Below, in pieces: positions 1 to 10,158 of a stretch of 64,000 nucleotides of DNA. The position numbers and the translations under genes were made by a program. The notes beneath the pieces are model-generated. The model saw nothing but the letters and a program-made list of their open reading frames with translations. It was not told where the DNA came from and did not search any database. Source of the DNA: Halopenitus salinus (lineage in GTDB: Archaea; Halobacteriota; Halobacteria; Halobacteriales; Haloferacaceae); assembly GCF_042662125.1 (NCBI RefSeq), contig NZ_JBHSXL010000009.1, positions 620,001 to 684,000 on the forward strand. Direction: 5' to 3'. Position 1 is the stretch's first letter. Each line of letters starts with the position of its first letter.

Positions 1-59
1 TCGACGCGGAGCCCGTCGAGCCGCGCGATCGTCTCCTCGTCGAGGTGGATCTGGGGCAT
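1..59 (-). CDS. Antitoxin-like small protein, 5' fragment
   Basis: Only the first 19 codons lie in the window; the ATG is on the complement at 57-59 and the gene runs off the left edge. The visible peptide reads MPQIHLDEETIARLDGLRV. This resembles the N-terminus of short haloarchaeal VapB/ribbon-helix-helix-like proteins (pattern xLDEETIxRLDxLR), which often accompany VapC toxins. With so little sequence the family is a guess from the opening pattern, and no partner gene can be seen. Confidence 0.45.
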   Translation of the reverse strand, partial: MPQIHLDEETIARLDGLRV

Positions 60-102
60 ACCCGTCCCTTCGCCGGGAGCGGGCATAAGTGATCGGAAAC
101 GA

Positions 103-600
103 TCAGAATCCGACCAGTCGAGCAGCGGCGGTGAAGACGCCGATCGCGGTCACGACGCCCGCCGCAAGGAGTCCGTAGTTCGCGATCGCGTTGTCCGCAC
201 GCCACAAGTAAAGCGAGTGGGTCCGACCCGAAAGCGGCCACAGAAACGGCACGCCGGCGGGCGTCATCGCGTCCGCGAGCAGGTGCGCGAGGATGGTAAC
301 GAACCCGACGACGAACCCGAACGCGCCGAGACCGACCGCGGCGACGACGCCCAGCTGCGAGGCGGCGATCGTCCCCGCCGCCGCCCCCACGCCGCCGGCG
401 AGGAGGGCGAACGCGAGGCTGTGTGTCGGCCCGCGATGGGGAACGATCGGGAGCCGGTGGTCGACGTCCGGCAGCATCGTGAACCAGCACATCACGGCGC
501 CGGCGAACACCGCGAGCGTGTCGGCGCCCACGACGAGCAGTCCCGCTCCGATCGGCGCGTAGACGGCGATCGAGACGCCGAGGTGGCCCGTTCGGTACAC
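103..600 (-). CDS. Membrane-bound metal-dependent hydrolase, DUF457/YdjM type
   Basis: Multi-pass membrane protein of about 165 residues. The family signature is the DVDH motif followed by HRGPTHS (DVDHRLPIVPHRGPTHS), whose Asp and His residues are the likely metal ligands in this LexA-binding/YdjM-like hydrolase family; the substrate is unknown. Hydrophobic segments flank the motif and a second His motif (HLLAD) follows. The open frame extends to 678, but I prefer the GTG at 598-600: it gives the family-like opening VYRTGHLGVS and has a CTTTTCG box about 30 bases upstream, as for a leaderless mRNA. Divergent from the next gene. Confidence 0.8.
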   Translation of the reverse strand: MYRTGHLGVSIAVYAPIGAGLLVVGADTLAVFAGAVMCWFTMLPDVDHRLPIVPHRGPTHSLAFALLAGGVGAAAGTIAASQLGVVAAVGLGAFGFVVGFVTILAHLLADAMTPAGVPFLWPLSGRTHSLYLWRADNAIANYGLLAAGVVTAIGVFTAAARLVGF

Positions 601-715
601 GCCTCCCGCTCCGGGTTCGGGAACGAAAAGCGGTCGGGTTTCGACGCCCCGATGGGCGCCGAGACGACCCGGCTCCACAAAGCCTATCCACGGGAGCGCG
701 ATAGTTCGCGACAGG

Positions 716-2332
716 ATGGTTCGTCTCCCCGGTCGCCGCCTCGGTCCCCCACTCGACCGGATCCGAACCGCGGTCCGTCGCCGAGCCGGAATCGACCGGC
801 GCGCGCTCGCGGCGTTCCGGATCGGGCTCGGGACCGTGATCCTGCTCGACCTGCTGTTGCGGAGCCGGGCGCTTTCGGCGCACTACACGGAGTCGGGAGT
901 GCTCTCGCGCGAGGCGCTCGCGAGCGCGTATCCGCCCCTCGCGCGCTACTCGCTTCACGTTCACGCCGAATCACTCGCAGGGACTGCCGGCGTTACGGGG
1001 CTGTTCGTGCTGGCGGCGATCGCGGCGGCCGCGCTGCTCGTCGGCTACCGGACACGGATCGCCGCGCTCGTCTCGCTCGCGCTGGCGCTGTCGCTCCAGG
1101 CGCGAAACCCGTTCGTGCTCAACTCCGGCGACCTGCTCCTGTGGCAGCTGCTCCTGTTGTCGATCTTCCTGCCCACCGGGTCGCGATGGTCGGTCGATTC
1201 GCTTCTGGAGCGGACTCGAAGCGGGCGCGGCGGCGAGGGGCCTCACGAGCTCGCGGATGTCGGTGGGGATCGCGATGAAGACGGCGTCGTCGATCGCGAC
1301 AGGGTGGCCGTCGCGTCTCTCGCGACGGCCACCCTCCTCGTTCACGTCACGCTCGTGTACGTCTCGAACGCGATATTCAAACTCCGCGGCGATCACTGGA
1401 TCGCGGGCGAGGGTGCCGCGATCGCCTTCAGCATGGACCAGTTCACGATCCTCCTCGGACCCCGGATCGCCGAGGTGCCACCGCTCCTCGTCGCCATCAA
1501 CTACCTCTGGCTCGGCCTGCTCCTCGCGTCGCCGCTTCTCGTCCTCTCGACCGGGCGCCTTCGGACCCTCCTCGCCGCGGGCATCGCCGGCGGCCACCTC
1601 GGCATGACGGTGACGATGGCGATCGCGATCTTCCCGCTCGTGTCCGTCGTCTCGCTGCTCGTCTTCCTCGGTCCCGGCGTCTGGGACCGGGTCGAGGGAC
1701 TCCTCGATCGCGTCGGGGGGTTCCTCGACCGAGTGGTGGGACCGGCTGGTTCCCGCCTCCCGATTCACCGATCGAAGGCCGGAGGGAACGCATCGAAAGA
1801 ACGAATCGGTGGATCCACGACCGACCCACGACCGTCGACCGGTAGCCGTCTTCTCCGGGCCGTTCCGACGGCCCTCGTCGCCTGCCTGCTCGTCGGGTCG
1901 CTGGCGTGGAACGCGGCCGCACTCGGTTACGTCGACCTCGGGGGCGGCGGGATCGATCCGGCCGAACACGGGTGGGAGATGTTCGCGCCCGATCCTTCGG
2001 GCGTCGATCGCTGGTTCGTGATCGAGGGGACCGCGACGGACGGCGAGCGGTTCGACGGATTCGGACGGGCGTCGGTCACGACCGATCCGCCCCCCGACGT
2101 CGCCGCGACCCACCCCTCCGCGCGGTGGCGCAAGTACATGATCGCGATCGCCGTCGAGGACGACCCGACTGTCTCGGGCTCGACCGCGGCGCACTTTTGT
2201 GACCGGATCGAGGACCGGACCGGACGGCGAGTCGAGACCGTGCGTATCACCTACGTCGAACAGCAGGTCTGGCCGGAGCGATCGACGGAGACCGGCACGA
2301 ACGAACTCGTGACCCACGAGTGTAGTGGGTAG
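716..2332 (+). CDS. HTTM-domain membrane protein (vitamin K-dependent carboxylase-like)
   Basis: A 538-residue protein with an N-terminal multi-pass HTTM domain (horizontally transferred transmembrane), related to vitamin K-dependent gamma-carboxylase. Family traits are the amphipathic start, the AAFRIGLGTVILLDLLLR helix, the HYTESGVLSRE loop and the RNPFVLNSGDLLLWQ segment. Several helices follow to about residue 330, then a hydrophilic linker of about 45 residues, another membrane segment near 385 and an extracytoplasmic-looking C-terminal domain with three Cys. A CCTATCC box about 30 bases before the ATG supports this start. Whether such archaeal proteins carboxylate anything is unknown. 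Confidence 0.8.
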   Translation: MVRLPGRRLGPPLDRIRTAVRRRAGIDRRALAAFRIGLGTVILLDLLLRSRALSAHYTESGVLSREALASAYPPLARYSLHVHAESLAGTAGVTGLFVLAAIAAAALLVGYRTRIAALVSLALALSLQARNPFVLNSGDLLLWQLLLLSIFLPTGSRWSVDSLLERTRSGRGGEGPHELADVGGDRDEDGVVDRDRVAVASLATATLLVHVTLVYVSNAIFKLRGDHWIAGEGAAIAFSMDQFTILLGPRIAEVPPLLVAINYLWLGLLLASPLLVLSTGRLRTLLAAGIAGGHLGMTVTMAIAIFPLVSVVSLLVFLGPGVWDRVEGLLDRVGGFLDRVVGPAGSRLPIHRSKAGGNASKERIGGSTTDPRPSTGSRLLRAVPTALVACLLVGSLAWNAAALGYVDLGGGGIDPAEHGWEMFAPDPSGVDRWFVIEGTATDGERFDGFGRASVTTDPPPDVAATHPSARWRKYMIAIAVEDDPTVSGSTAAHFCDRIEDRTGRRVETVRITYVEQQVWPERSTETGTNELVTHECSG

Positions 2333-2485
2333 CGATTAGCGAGACGGCGTCGGTAGCGTCTTGCGAGGTGAGACGGCGACAGCGCTTGAGGAGACGACGA
2401 CTGCGAGAGGTGGGACGGCGAGTACGCTAAGCGAGCGCGCTCAACGCGGCGACGAACGACTTTAGGTCCCTGGCACGGATCCTCC
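2333..2485 (+). repeat. Degenerate GAGACGGCG repeats after the HTTM gene
   Basis: The 153-base gap holds three imperfect copies of a motif of the form GCGAG(A)GTGAGACGGCGA, at about 2340, 2365 and 2412, spaced roughly 30-45 bases and starting just past the stop codon. The distal part contains the AT-rich GACTTTAGG box (about 2459-2466) that probably serves as promoter for the MFS gene. No coding signal is seen. Confidence 0.45.
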
Positions 2486-3803
2486 GTGAGTGATCGACCG
2501 GAGGTTCGGCACGTGAGAGAACGGTGGCTCAACGCGTGGGGGACCGGCTACGCCGCGGTCGGCGCGGCCTCGCTCTCCCTCCCGCTCCGGGCGATCGAAC
2601 TCGGTGCCGGCGCGTTCCTCGTCGGACTCATGGCCTCGACCGCCGCGTTCGCCGGGGTGCCGGGCGCGATCGCGTGGGGGCGACTGGCGGCTCGCACCGG
2701 CCGACGGCGACCCCTGATCCTGATCGCGCTCGGGTCGGTCGCCGCCGTGCTCGCGGTCGTTCCGCTCGCGAGCTCGCCGTGGACGCTGTTGGTCGCCAAC
2801 GCCGCGTTGTGGTTCGTCGTCTCCGCGGCCGCCCCCGTGTTGAATCTGATCGCGATCGAGGGCGTACCGGACGCGGAGTGGGACGCGCGGATCGCCCGAC
2901 TCAACGCGGTCCAGGGGTACGGCTGGGTCGCGGGGCTCGTCGTCGGCACCGTCTGGACGGCCGCCGCCACGCGGCTCCGCCCCGGCGCGTCGACCCAGGA
3001 GCCGCTCTTCTACCTGCTCGCCGCCACGGCCGGCCTCGCCTTCCTCGCGACGATCCGGTGGTACCCGGCGGCGCCGACCACGAGCATGGAGCGATTCGAC
3101 CGCGTCTTCCATCGGCTGGAACGGCGCGAGTGGGGCGCCGGCCGCTTCATTCGATCGGCACCCTACGGGTCGACGCGGCTCTACTGGTCGGTCCGCGAGT
3201 GGCTCAACGCGAGACGGCGCGGCCGTCGTCCGGCGTCGGGGTTCGACCGGTCGCTTCGTCGATACCTGCTCGCCGCCACGCTCTTTTCGGTCGGGTTCGC
3301 GGTCTTTTGGGGGCCGATGCCCGCGTATCTGACCCAAGCCGGCTTCGCAACCCAAACCGTCTTCGTGGCGTTCCTTCTCGCGAACGCCGCCAGCGCCGTT
3401 TGCTATATGCCGGTGGGACGGCTCGTCGGAACCTACGGTCCCTACCGGATCCAGGCGCTCGCGCTGGCCGGTCGGGTGGCGCTGTTCCCGGGCGTCGCGT
3501 TCGTCGGGGTCGCGTTTCCGGCCGTCTCGCTGGCGGCGATCGCCCCCGCATTTCTGCTCATCGGGGTCACCTGGGCGATGATAGCCGTGACGGCGACCGG
3601 GATCGTGACCCGGCTGACCGCGGGCGATACGCGGGGCTACGCGCTCGGGGCCTACACCGCGCTCGCGGGAGTCGGAACGGGCTTCGGCAGCGCCGCGGGC
3701 GGCGCGCTCGCCGCGGCCGTGGGGTATCGGATCGCGTTCGTCTGGGCTGGGCTCGTCGTCGCCGTCGGACTCGTCGTGGTGGTCGGGACCTTCCCGGGCG
3801 ACC

Positions 3804-3829
<26 letters not shown>
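2486..3829 (+). CDS. MFS transporter
   Basis: A 447-residue major facilitator superfamily permease with about 12 membrane helices in two halves. The loop between helices 2 and 3 carries the family-typical RLAARTGRRRPLIL basic signature, and a repeated related loop is RLVGTYGPYRIQ in the second half. A long hydrophilic loop (about residues 195-255) separates the halves. The start is a GTG; the AT-rich GACTTTAGG about 20-28 bases upstream fits a leaderless transcript. The substrate cannot be told. The 3' end overlaps the end of the convergent acyl-CoA dehydrogenase gene by 26 bases. Confidence 0.85.
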
Positions 3830-4946
<1,117 letters not shown>

Positions 4947-5092
4947 GGGTGCCTCTGGGTCGAGCGGTCCCATAAATCACGCGGCGGACCGCGGATCTCG
5001 AGACCGGACCGTGGGAGACCCGGAGTCGCGACCGTCGAGGTCCGCGGTCCGCCGGAACGACAATTTATCCGCCTCGGAGCCGTTGGCGGCGT

Positions 5093-5959
5093 ATGGAGCT
5101 TCGACGACTCGTGCGTGGCCGGATCGATTGGCCCGACATCGAACGAGTCGTCGCCGAACTCGCCGAGCGATACGGTCGCGAGGAGGTCCACGTCCGGTTT
5201 CTGGACGCCGACAACTGGCTGTCGACGCCGATGGTGCTCGACGACGACCTGTTCGTGAAGGTGATCACGCGCCAGAACACGCTCGTCCACGCGCTCTTTA
5301 CCACCGGCCGAAACCTGGGGGCCTTCTCCTCGGGAACCGAGGGCTTCTTCGAGCGCTTCGAGACGCCCTACGAGATGGCGCGACACGAACTCGAGGCGAC
5401 CGAACGGATGCGCGAGCTGGGGGTGAACGCCCCCGAGCCGATCGAGGCCGTCGAGATCGACGGCATGGGCGTTCTCGTCTCGGAGTACCTCCCGGAGTTC
5501 CGTCCCCTCGACGAGCTCGACGAGGAACGCGAACGCGAGCTGGCCCCGGAGCTGTTCGCCGCGCTCTCGGTCCTCCACGACGCCGGCCTCGCACACGGCG
5601 ATCTCCGTGCGGAGAACGTGTTGATCCTCGACGGCGTGCTCCACTTCATCGACGCGACGAACGTCGACGGCGAGGCCCGCGAGGACGCGCGTGCCTACGA
5701 CCTGGCGAGCGCGCTCGCGTCCCTCGAGCCGCTCATCGGATCGCGACGGGCCGTCGAGGCGGCGCTTTCGGTCTACACGCCCGAGGAGCTGCTTTCGGCC
5801 CGACGCTTCCTCGATTTCGTCTCGATCCGGCCGGACCACGACTTCGACGCGACCGGGCTGAAAGGCGAGATCGAAAAGCGTGCGACCGCGGATCCCGGAG
5901 GAGCCGGAGAGCGGTTCGAGGGACGTGGCGGCGATACGACCGGAACCCCTCCACAGTGA
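5093..5959 (+). CDS. RIO-like serine/threonine protein kinase
   Basis: A 288-residue atypical kinase. The first 80 residues form a winged-helix-like segment. The kinase core has LFVKVITR (nucleotide-binding Lys), HGDLRAENVLI as catalytic loop (Asp base, Asn metal ligand) and FIDATNVD as the metal-binding Asp of the DFG-equivalent, as in RIO-type kinases. The ADENL-type subdomains VLVSEYLPEF and YDLASALASL are also present. The target is unknown. An AATTTATCC box at about 5062-5069, 25-30 bases upstream, supports the ATG. RIO kinases generally act in ribosome maturation, but this shorter haloarchaeal type is not shown to. Confidence 0.8.
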   Translation: MELRRLVRGRIDWPDIERVVAELAERYGREEVHVRFLDADNWLSTPMVLDDDLFVKVITRQNTLVHALFTTGRNLGAFSSGTEGFFERFETPYEMARHELEATERMRELGVNAPEPIEAVEIDGMGVLVSEYLPEFRPLDELDEERERELAPELFAALSVLHDAGLAHGDLRAENVLILDGVLHFIDATNVDGEAREDARAYDLASALASLEPLIGSRRAVEAALSVYTPEELLSARRFLDFVSIRPDHDFDATGLKGEIEKRATADPGGAGERFEGRGGDTTGTPPQ

Positions 5960-6008
5960 TTCCCTCAACAATCATCTCCTCCACCGTGGCCCGGCCCGGT
6001 TCGGGCTC

Positions 6009-6368
6009 TCACCGGCGGATCTCGAACCCCTCGATACCCTGCGGGTCCTCGCGTTCGACGCTCACGTCGTCGACGGACGCCGCCGGACTGCCGGCGTGAC
6101 ACCACTCGATCATCGCCTCGACGGCGTCCGGGTCCCCCTCGAAGACGGCCTCGACGCGTCCGTCATCCAGGTTCCGAACCCATCCGTCGACGTCGCGATC
6201 GTGGGCGGTATCTCGCGTCGTCGCCCGGTAGTAGACGCCCTGTACGCGTCCGGAGACGTGAACGTGTGCGCGAACGCGGTCCGTGTCGGGGCCGTCTTTC
6301 GGGACGTCCGTCGATTCCTCCTTTGATCCCCCTTCAGTCCTTGATCCCCCTGCGGATCCGGTGTCCAT
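6009..6368 (-). CDS. acyP: Acylphosphatase
   Basis: Small cytoplasmic enzyme that hydrolyses acyl phosphates such as acetyl or carbamoyl phosphate. The core is about 90 residues with the signature VSGRVQGVYYRATTRDTA (phosphate-binding loop with catalytic Arg) and GWVRNLDDGRVEAVFEGD (catalytic Asn in the VRN segment). About 25 extra polar residues precede the domain when translation starts at the ATG on the complement at 6366-6368; a shorter start cannot be excluded. It is divergent from the phosphohexomutase gene, with only 52 bases between the start codons. Confidence 0.88.
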   Translation of the reverse strand: MDTGSAGGSRTEGGSKEESTDVPKDGPDTDRVRAHVHVSGRVQGVYYRATTRDTAHDRDVDGWVRNLDDGRVEAVFEGDPDAVEAMIEWCHAGSPAASVDDVSVEREDPQGIEGFEIRR

Positions 6369-6420
6369 ACGCGCGCAACGAACGGCCGAGATATATACCC
6401 GGCGACGACCGAGGAGGTGT

Positions 6421-7989
6421 ATGGACCTCTTTGGAACCGCGGGGATCCGCGGCGCCGCCGAAACGCGAGTGACGCCGGATCTCGCGCTCGCGGTCGGCCG
6501 AGCCGTGGCACGCGAGGTGGCCGAGGAACGCGAGCGGTCAGGGGGATCGACGGCATCGACGGCAGCGGCGGAAGCGTCGAGGGCGTCGGAGCGGACGGAG
6601 GCGCCGGATCTACCGGAGATCGTGATCGCCAGGGACGGGCGCGTCACGGGCCCGGCGCTCGCGGACGCGGCCGCCGCCGGCGCGAGTTCCGCGGGTGCAG
6701 AGGTGCGTCGCGCGGGCGTCCTTCCGACCCCGGCGCTCGCGTACGCTGCCCGCGATCGCTACGGGATCGCCTTCACCGCCTCGCACAACCCGCCGGCCGA
6801 CAACGGGATCAAGCTCTTCCGGAACGGCGTCGAGTTCGACCGCGACCTGGAGACGGCGGTCGAAGAGCGCGTCGCGGGGAACGGCGAGCCGGCCGAGTGG
6901 GACCGGTGGACGACCCCCGAGTCGATCGAGGTCCTCTCCGACTACCGGTCGGCGGTCGCGGAGTACGCTCGCGGGTTCGGGGTCCCGGCCGACGGGCTTC
7001 GGATCGTCGTCGACTGCGGCAACGGCATGGCCTCGCTCGCGACCCCGCAGGTGCTCGGCGCGCTCGGGGCCGAGGTGGTGACGCTCAACGCGAACGTGGA
7101 CGGCCACTTCCCGGGACGCGGGAGCAAGCCGACCCCGGAGACCATAACCGACCTCCGGGAGTTCATCGCGGACGCCAACGAGGGTATCGACGAGCCCGGA
7201 CGATCCCCGGACGGCGGCGAGGATACGGAGGGGTTCGCCTTCGGAATCGCCCACGACGGCGACGCGGACCGGATCGTGATCGTCGACGCGGACGGCGAGA
7301 TCGTCCACGAGGACACCGTGCTCGCGATCCTCGCGGAGCGCTACACGCGAGCGAGCGACGCGGACGATCCGGTGGTCGTGACGACCCCGAACGCCTCCGG
7401 GCGGATCGACGAGCGGGTTCGTGCGGCCGGCGGCCGGACGGAGCGGGTCCGGCTCGGCGCGCTCCACGAGGGGATCGCCCGAGTTCGTGCGGAGGCGGAC
7501 GCACGACCCGGCGGGGATCCCGATCCGGACCGTGAATCCGACCGTGACGCGAACGAGCCCCGCTCGACCCGGGTCGTCTTCGCCGCCGAGCCGTGGAAAC
7601 ACACCCACGTCGGCTTCGGCGAGTGGATGGACGGCGTCTGCTCGGCCGCGGTGCTCGCGCGGCTCGTCGCGGAATCGGGACTCGATGCCCTCCGCGAGCC
7701 CGTGACGGAACGCCCCTACCGCAAGGTGAGTCTCGAGTGTCCCGACGCCCGCAAGTCCACCGCGATGGCTCGCCTCGAGGGCGCGCTTCCGGAGGCCTTC
7801 CCGGAGGCCTCCGTCTCGAGTGAACACGGCGTCCGCCTCGAGTTCCCGGACGCGAGCTGGCTGCTCGTGCGTCCCTCCGGAACCGAACCGTACGTCCGGC
7901 TGTACGCGGAAAGCGACGACGTGGACGCGCTCGTCGAACAGGCTCGGTCGGTCGTCGGGGAAGCGATCGATCGAGCCGACGACGCCTGA
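6421..7989 (+). CDS. glmM: Phosphoglucosamine/phosphohexose mutase (GlmM-like)
   Basis: Alpha-D-phosphohexomutase of 522 residues; in archaea this family interconverts glucosamine-6-P and -1-P or hexose/mannose phosphates. All four domain signatures are present: N-terminal LFGTAGIRG, the phosphoserine loop TASHNP (Ser121), the metal loop DGDADR (from Asp279) and the C-terminal phosphate loop RPSGTEPYVRL (from Arg484). Two polar low-complexity inserts occur (about residues 38-60 and 365-385). The frame is open from 6283, but ATG 6421 gives the canonical start, with a GATATATACC box about 30 bases upstream. It could feed the glmS/GlmU genes at 42-47 kb. Confidence 0.88.
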   Translation: MDLFGTAGIRGAAETRVTPDLALAVGRAVAREVAEERERSGGSTASTAAAEASRASERTEAPDLPEIVIARDGRVTGPALADAAAAGASSAGAEVRRAGVLPTPALAYAARDRYGIAFTASHNPPADNGIKLFRNGVEFDRDLETAVEERVAGNGEPAEWDRWTTPESIEVLSDYRSAVAEYARGFGVPADGLRIVVDCGNGMASLATPQVLGALGAEVVTLNANVDGHFPGRGSKPTPETITDLREFIADANEGIDEPGRSPDGGEDTEGFAFGIAHDGDADRIVIVDADGEIVHEDTVLAILAERYTRASDADDPVVVTTPNASGRIDERVRAAGGRTERVRLGALHEGIARVRAEADARPGGDPDPDRESDRDANEPRSTRVVFAAEPWKHTHVGFGEWMDGVCSAAVLARLVAESGLDALREPVTERPYRKVSLECPDARKSTAMARLEGALPEAFPEASVSSEHGVRLEFPDASWLLVRPSGTEPYVRLYAESDDVDALVEQARSVVGEAIDRADDA

Positions 7990-8068
7990 AGGTCGGGTCT
8001 CGGAGCGCGTTCAGCATCGGTCGGTCACGAGCAACAACCCTTTTCGGACGCGAACACGAAGCGCGGGT

Positions 8069-8521
8069 ATGGCAGACGACGAACCGGCCGACGGCGGCGA
8101 GGAAGTGGGCGACTCAAACGGATCGGCGCAGGACCCGAGCGAGGGATCCGACGAGGAGAAGTCCTTCCGCGAACGCGTCGAGGAGATCCGCGAGCGCCGC
8201 GAGCAGGAGCGTGAGGAGGGCGAGGGCGAGGGCGAACGCCCGAGTCCCGAGGAGATGATGGGCGGCGGTCCGGGCGGGCCGGGCGGCATGGGCGGAGGCG
8301 GCGGCAACCCGTTCGCACAGATGATGTCGGGCATGATGGGCGGCGGTCCGGGCGGACCGGGCGGCATGGGCGGCGGCCCCGGCGGACGTCCCGACGAGCG
8401 AGGCGGAGACGAGGGTGCCGGCAACGAGGAGCTCGTTCGCGAGGTCCGACAGCTGCGCGACGAGGTTCGCGACGCCACCCGGCAGCTGCAGCGGATCGCG
8501 CAGGCGCTCGAGGACGACTGA
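8069..8521 (+). CDS. Gly/Met-rich acidic protein of unknown function
   Basis: A 150-residue protein in three parts: an acidic charged N-terminus (to about 60, with an ERVEEIRERREQERE helix), a Gly-rich middle with two copies of MGGGPGGPGGMGGG around an FAQMMSGMM segment, and a C-terminal predicted coiled coil (EELVREVRQLRDEVRDATRQ). I do not recognise a characterised family. The start ATG has an AT-rich CCCTTTTCGG box about 30 bases before it. The two Gly-rich copies are near-identical at DNA level, so the region could vary in length between strains. It precedes the RNase P subunit gene. Confidence 0.7.
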   Translation: MADDEPADGGEEVGDSNGSAQDPSEGSDEEKSFRERVEEIRERREQEREEGEGEGERPSPEEMMGGGPGGPGGMGGGGGNPFAQMMSGMMGGGPGGPGGMGGGPGGRPDERGGDEGAGNEELVREVRQLRDEVRDATRQLQRIAQALEDD

Positions 8522-8608
8522 GGCGGCTTCCGGCGCGGACCGCCACGCGGGGTCCGATCGACTCCGACGCTTCGCAACGCCTTTGAATCGAGGCGTCGGC
8601 CATGCTGT

Positions 8609-8887
8609 ATGGGGATTCCCGAGGAGCGCATCGACCGGCTGTTGACGCTCGCGCGGGAGGCGGTCGTCCTCGAGGAACTCGATCGTTCGCGCGAACTCGT
8701 TCGGCGCGCGCGCCGAATCGCGGAGCGAAACCGGTGTCCCGTTCCCCGGGAGTTCGAACGCCGTACCTGTGACTCCTGTGACGTCTACCTCCGTCCGAGC
8801 GTCACCGCGCGGGTCCGGACTCGTCCCGGCCGCGTCGTCGTGCGCTGTCTCGAGTGCGGTGCGACACATCGGTATCCGTTCTCGTGA
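8609..8887 (+). CDS. rnp4: Ribonuclease P protein component 4
   Basis: A 92-residue homologue of eukaryotic Rpp21/Rpr2, a protein subunit of archaeal RNase P that matures tRNA 5' ends and pairs with Rnp1/Rpp29 on the specificity domain. The N-terminal half is helical and basic (RELVRRARRIAERNR). The C-terminal zinc ribbon is made by two CxxC pairs, CDSCDVYLRP and CLECGATHRY, as in the family. Length is typical. The next gene on the same strand encodes a YhbY protein, a common archaeal neighbour. Confidence 0.9.
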   Translation: MGIPEERIDRLLTLAREAVVLEELDRSRELVRRARRIAERNRCPVPREFERRTCDSCDVYLRPSVTARVRTRPGRVVVRCLECGATHRYPFS

Positions 8888-8967
8888 CGGTTCGGGACGC
8901 TTTGTGTGGCGTCGCGATACGCCCGCGATTCTCAAGTTTCAACTAGCGTCGCCCCGTCGATGGTTAC

Positions 8968-9216
8968 ATGTCGGACCAGGAACTGCGCAAGGAGGCCCAC
9001 GACGTGGACGTCACGGTCTGGGTCGGCAAGGCGGGGATCGAGGCCGTGATCGACGAGCTGTCGGACCAACTCGAGGACCGCAAGCTCGTGAAGGTGAAGT
9101 TCCTCCGGTCGGCCCGCGGCGGGACCACCGTCGAGGAACTGGCCGACGAGCTCGCGACGGCGGTCGAGGCGGACCTCGTCGAGACGCGCGGAAACACGGC
9201 AGTGTACCATCGATGA
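8968..9216 (+). CDS. YhbY/CRS1 RNA-binding protein
   Basis: An 82-residue protein with a complete CRM (CRS1-YhbY) domain, a KH-like RNA-binding fold associated with ribosome maturation in bacteria. The signature loop is VWVGKAGIEAVIDE, the family GxxG-type motif followed by a helix; KLVKVKFL and the C-terminal TRGNTAVYHR close the domain. Its stop codon overlaps the ATG of the mechanosensitive channel gene (ATGA, 9213-9216), so the two are translationally coupled; rnp4 lies 80 bases upstream. Confidence 0.9.
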   Translation: MSDQELRKEAHDVDVTVWVGKAGIEAVIDELSDQLEDRKLVKVKFLRSARGGTTVEELADELATAVEADLVETRGNTAVYHR

Positions 9217-10106
9217 ACGTCCCGGCGGTAGCACAGATCCAGCCGGTCCAGGACGCGTTGACGCCGTTTCTCGGCGTGGAGTTCGCGGGGACGGTCACCT
9301 CGGCGATCGTCTTTCTGGCCGTGGTTCTCGCGGTGCTCGTGATCAACCGGACGCTTTTGACCCCGATCGTCGAGCGGGTCCTCGACAGACGCGGACTCGA
9401 GGAGCACGCGCGACGTCCGCTGAACAAGATCGCCTCGATCGTCGTGATCTTCGCCGGGATCGCGGTGGCCTTCGGCCTCGCGGGCTACGGGAGCTTCCTG
9501 CAGTCGCTCGCGACGATCGCCGCCGCGGCCACGCTCGCGGTCGGCTTCGCGCTTCAGGAGGTGATCCGGAACTTCGTCGCCGGCGTCTTCATCTACACGG
9601 ACAGACCCTTCCGGATCGGCGACTGGATCGAGTGGAACGGAAACTCCGGCGTCGTCGAGGACATCTCGTTTCGCGTCACTCGCGTTCGAACCTTCGACAA
9701 CGAGCTTCTCACCGTCCCGAACTACGAGTTGACGAACGGCGTCGTCAAGAATCCGGTCGCGAAGGACACCCTCCGGCTCAAGTTCGTCTTCGGCATCGAC
9801 TACGAGGACGACATCGACCGCGCCACCGAGATCATCGTCGAGGAGGCGGAGGCGCACGCGGAGATCCTCGAGGACCCCGCGCCGTCGGTCCGACTGAACG
9901 AACTCGCGGACTCCTACGTCGGGCTCCAATCGCGCGTCTGGATCGCGAATCCCTCGCGGGCCGACTTCGTGAGGACGCGCGCCGAGTACGTCCAGTCGGT
10001 CAAGGAGCGGTTCGACGAGGCCGGCATCTCGATCCCGTTCCCCCAGCGGACCGTCTCCGGCCGCGACGCCTGGGAGGACCCGGTTTCCTTCGGCGGCGAT
10101 CCCTGA
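9213..10106 (+). CDS. mscS: Small-conductance mechanosensitive channel (MscS family)
   Basis: A 297-residue membrane protein. Three N-terminal helices (about 22-45, 70-92, 98-120) end in the pore helix, rich in Ala and Gly (ATLAVGFALQ), followed by the cytoplasmic beta domain with the signature FIYTDRPFRIGDWIEW and VRTFDNELLTVPNYELTNGVVKN. The C-terminal alpha/beta domain ends with SIPFPQRTV, typical of MscS. The likely role is release of solutes on hypo-osmotic shock. The ATG overlaps the stop of the YhbY gene; the much longer upstream open frame is antisense or out-of-frame noise over rnp4 and yhbY. Confidence 0.92.
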   Translation: MNVPAVAQIQPVQDALTPFLGVEFAGTVTSAIVFLAVVLAVLVINRTLLTPIVERVLDRRGLEEHARRPLNKIASIVVIFAGIAVAFGLAGYGSFLQSLATIAAAATLAVGFALQEVIRNFVAGVFIYTDRPFRIGDWIEWNGNSGVVEDISFRVTRVRTFDNELLTVPNYELTNGVVKNPVAKDTLRLKFVFGIDYEDDIDRATEIIVEEAEAHAEILEDPAPSVRLNELADSYVGLQSRVWIANPSRADFVRTRAEYVQSVKERFDEAGISIPFPQRTVSGRDAWEDPVSFGGDP

Positions 10107-10158
10107 TCACGGTTCGCCGACGCGTCACAGGACGACCCGAATCTCGCCGGGCGGCGGA

